Shown in pieces: positions 5,555 through 5,638 of a stretch of 5,638 nucleotides of DNA. Location: the NCBI GenBank assembly GCA_016203175.1, contig JACQNH010000069.1, forward strand, positions 1-5,638, given 5' to 3'. How positions within the stretch are numbered: the stretch's first letter is position 1; every line of letters starts with the position of its first letter. The notes beneath the pieces were generated by a model. It saw only the letters and a program-made list of their open reading frames with translations. It was not told the DNA's origin and searched no databases. Source of the stretch: Candidatus Woesearchaeota archaeon (GTDB lineage Archaea; Nanobdellota; Nanobdellia; SCGC-AAA011-G17; JACQNH01). The position numbers and the translations under genes are program-made.

Positions 5555-5638
5555 TCAAAGCTCGTGACCACCACCAGTCATCGCTTGACCTTCGGTCATC
5601 CCTTCGGGAACGCTATAGACTTGGTGGAAATCTACTGA
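5555..5638. other. GC-rich foldable island, unidentified RNA or gene end
   Basis: The GC content jumps from about 17% (5501-5560) to about 54% (5561-5630). The stretch folds on paper into a three-way junction. CCACCAGTC (5571-5579) pairs with GACTTGGTGG (5618-5627, T5621 bulged). Inside it are two hairpins: 5586-5598 (five pairs, loop TTC) and 5599-5609 (four pairs, the same loop; on the other strand both loops read GAA). The rightward TATA at 5542-5549 predicts a transcript start near 5572, at the base of the closing stem, which fits a stable RNA gene running off the window. The same DNA is also open as a leftward reading frame. I could not match it to tRNA, 5S rRNA, SRP RNA or RNase P RNA; the universal GAGGAAAGUC element of RNase P is absent. 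Confidence 0.45.
5555..5638 (-). CDS. Possible 3' end of a leftward gene, low confidence
   Basis: Read leftward from the right edge, 27 sense codons run to a TGA at 5557-5555, and the visible C-terminus is VPEGMTEGQAMTGGGHEL. I do not recognise it. One candidate is the C-terminal tail of an IS200/IS605-type TnpB, because the ends of tnpB genes overlap a GC-rich, hairpin-forming omega RNA that finishes close to the element end, and this island looks like that. No TnpB catalytic motif (RuvC Asp/Glu or the CxxC zinc site) lies in the visible part, so this is inference only. The + strand is also open here, which weakens the case. Confidence 0.25.
   Translation of the reverse strand, partial: SVDFHQVYSVPEGMTEGQAMTGGGHEL

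Noticed and set aside
5564..5638. Rightward GTG-started frame of 24 codons ending exactly at the window edge
   Set aside because: It has no ribosome binding site, and GC-rich sequence lengthens open frames on both strands; the fold and the leftward frame explain the stretch at least as well.
5555..5638. RNase P RNA, SRP RNA, 5S rRNA or hammerhead ribozyme
   Set aside because: The universal GAGGAAAGUC of RNase P is absent (GGUGGAAAUC is only superficially similar). No SRP or 5S signature is seen. The final CTGA could begin a hammerhead CUGAUGA, but the sequence ends there.
1..5638. CRISPR arrays, tRNA genes, complete insertion sequences
   Set aside because: No regularly spaced repeats, no tRNA fold and no transposase motifs were found by reading both strands.

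Overview
The window looks like chromosomal DNA from an AT-rich archaeon. I estimate about 30% GC by eye. The most likely source is a DPANN-type lineage such as Woesearchaeota or Pacearchaeota, though that placement is inference. The archaeal signals are: three proteins with class III (archaeal type IV pilin/archaellin-like) signal peptides, an intact cluster of the archaeal genes oapA, oapB and oapC, TATA-like boxes about 26 nt before the likely transcript starts, one apparently leaderless gene and one nearly so, and GAGGTGA-type ribosome binding sites.

Left part (1-1501, + strand): the 3' part of a membrane-linked M48-type zinc metalloprotease, which enters from outside the window, overlaps by ATGA with a CcdA/DsbD-like membrane thiol-redox protein. 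Converging on it, 8 bp away, is a ZIP-family divalent-metal transporter (1510-2262, - strand) with its own promoter. Together these suggest a cell-envelope maintenance and metal/thiol neighbourhood.

Middle (2296-3808, - strand): a tight operon of three different small pilin-like proteins, joined by two ATGA overlaps and driven from a TATA box at about 3835-3842. All three share an N-terminal KKG cleavage site and one hydrophobic helix, but their C-terminal domains are unrelated by eye. The middle one has six cysteines, so the CcdA-like protein nearby could be functionally relevant.

Right part (3984-5424, + strand): oapA (Era/Obg-like GTPase), oapB (DUF2073) and oapC (zinc-ribbon DUF2072) form a compact operon, each with a ribosome binding site. 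In haloarchaea this trio is named for its position beside the main replication origin. No orc1/cdc6 gene or clear origin repeats are visible here.

Right end (5425-5638): an AT-rich spacer is followed by an abrupt GC-rich island (about 54% GC over 5561-5630). It folds on paper into a closing stem with two small hairpins. It may be an unidentified structured RNA transcribed rightward, or the 3' end of a leftward gene whose end carries strong secondary structure, as at a tnpB/omega-RNA end. The window stops before this can be decided.
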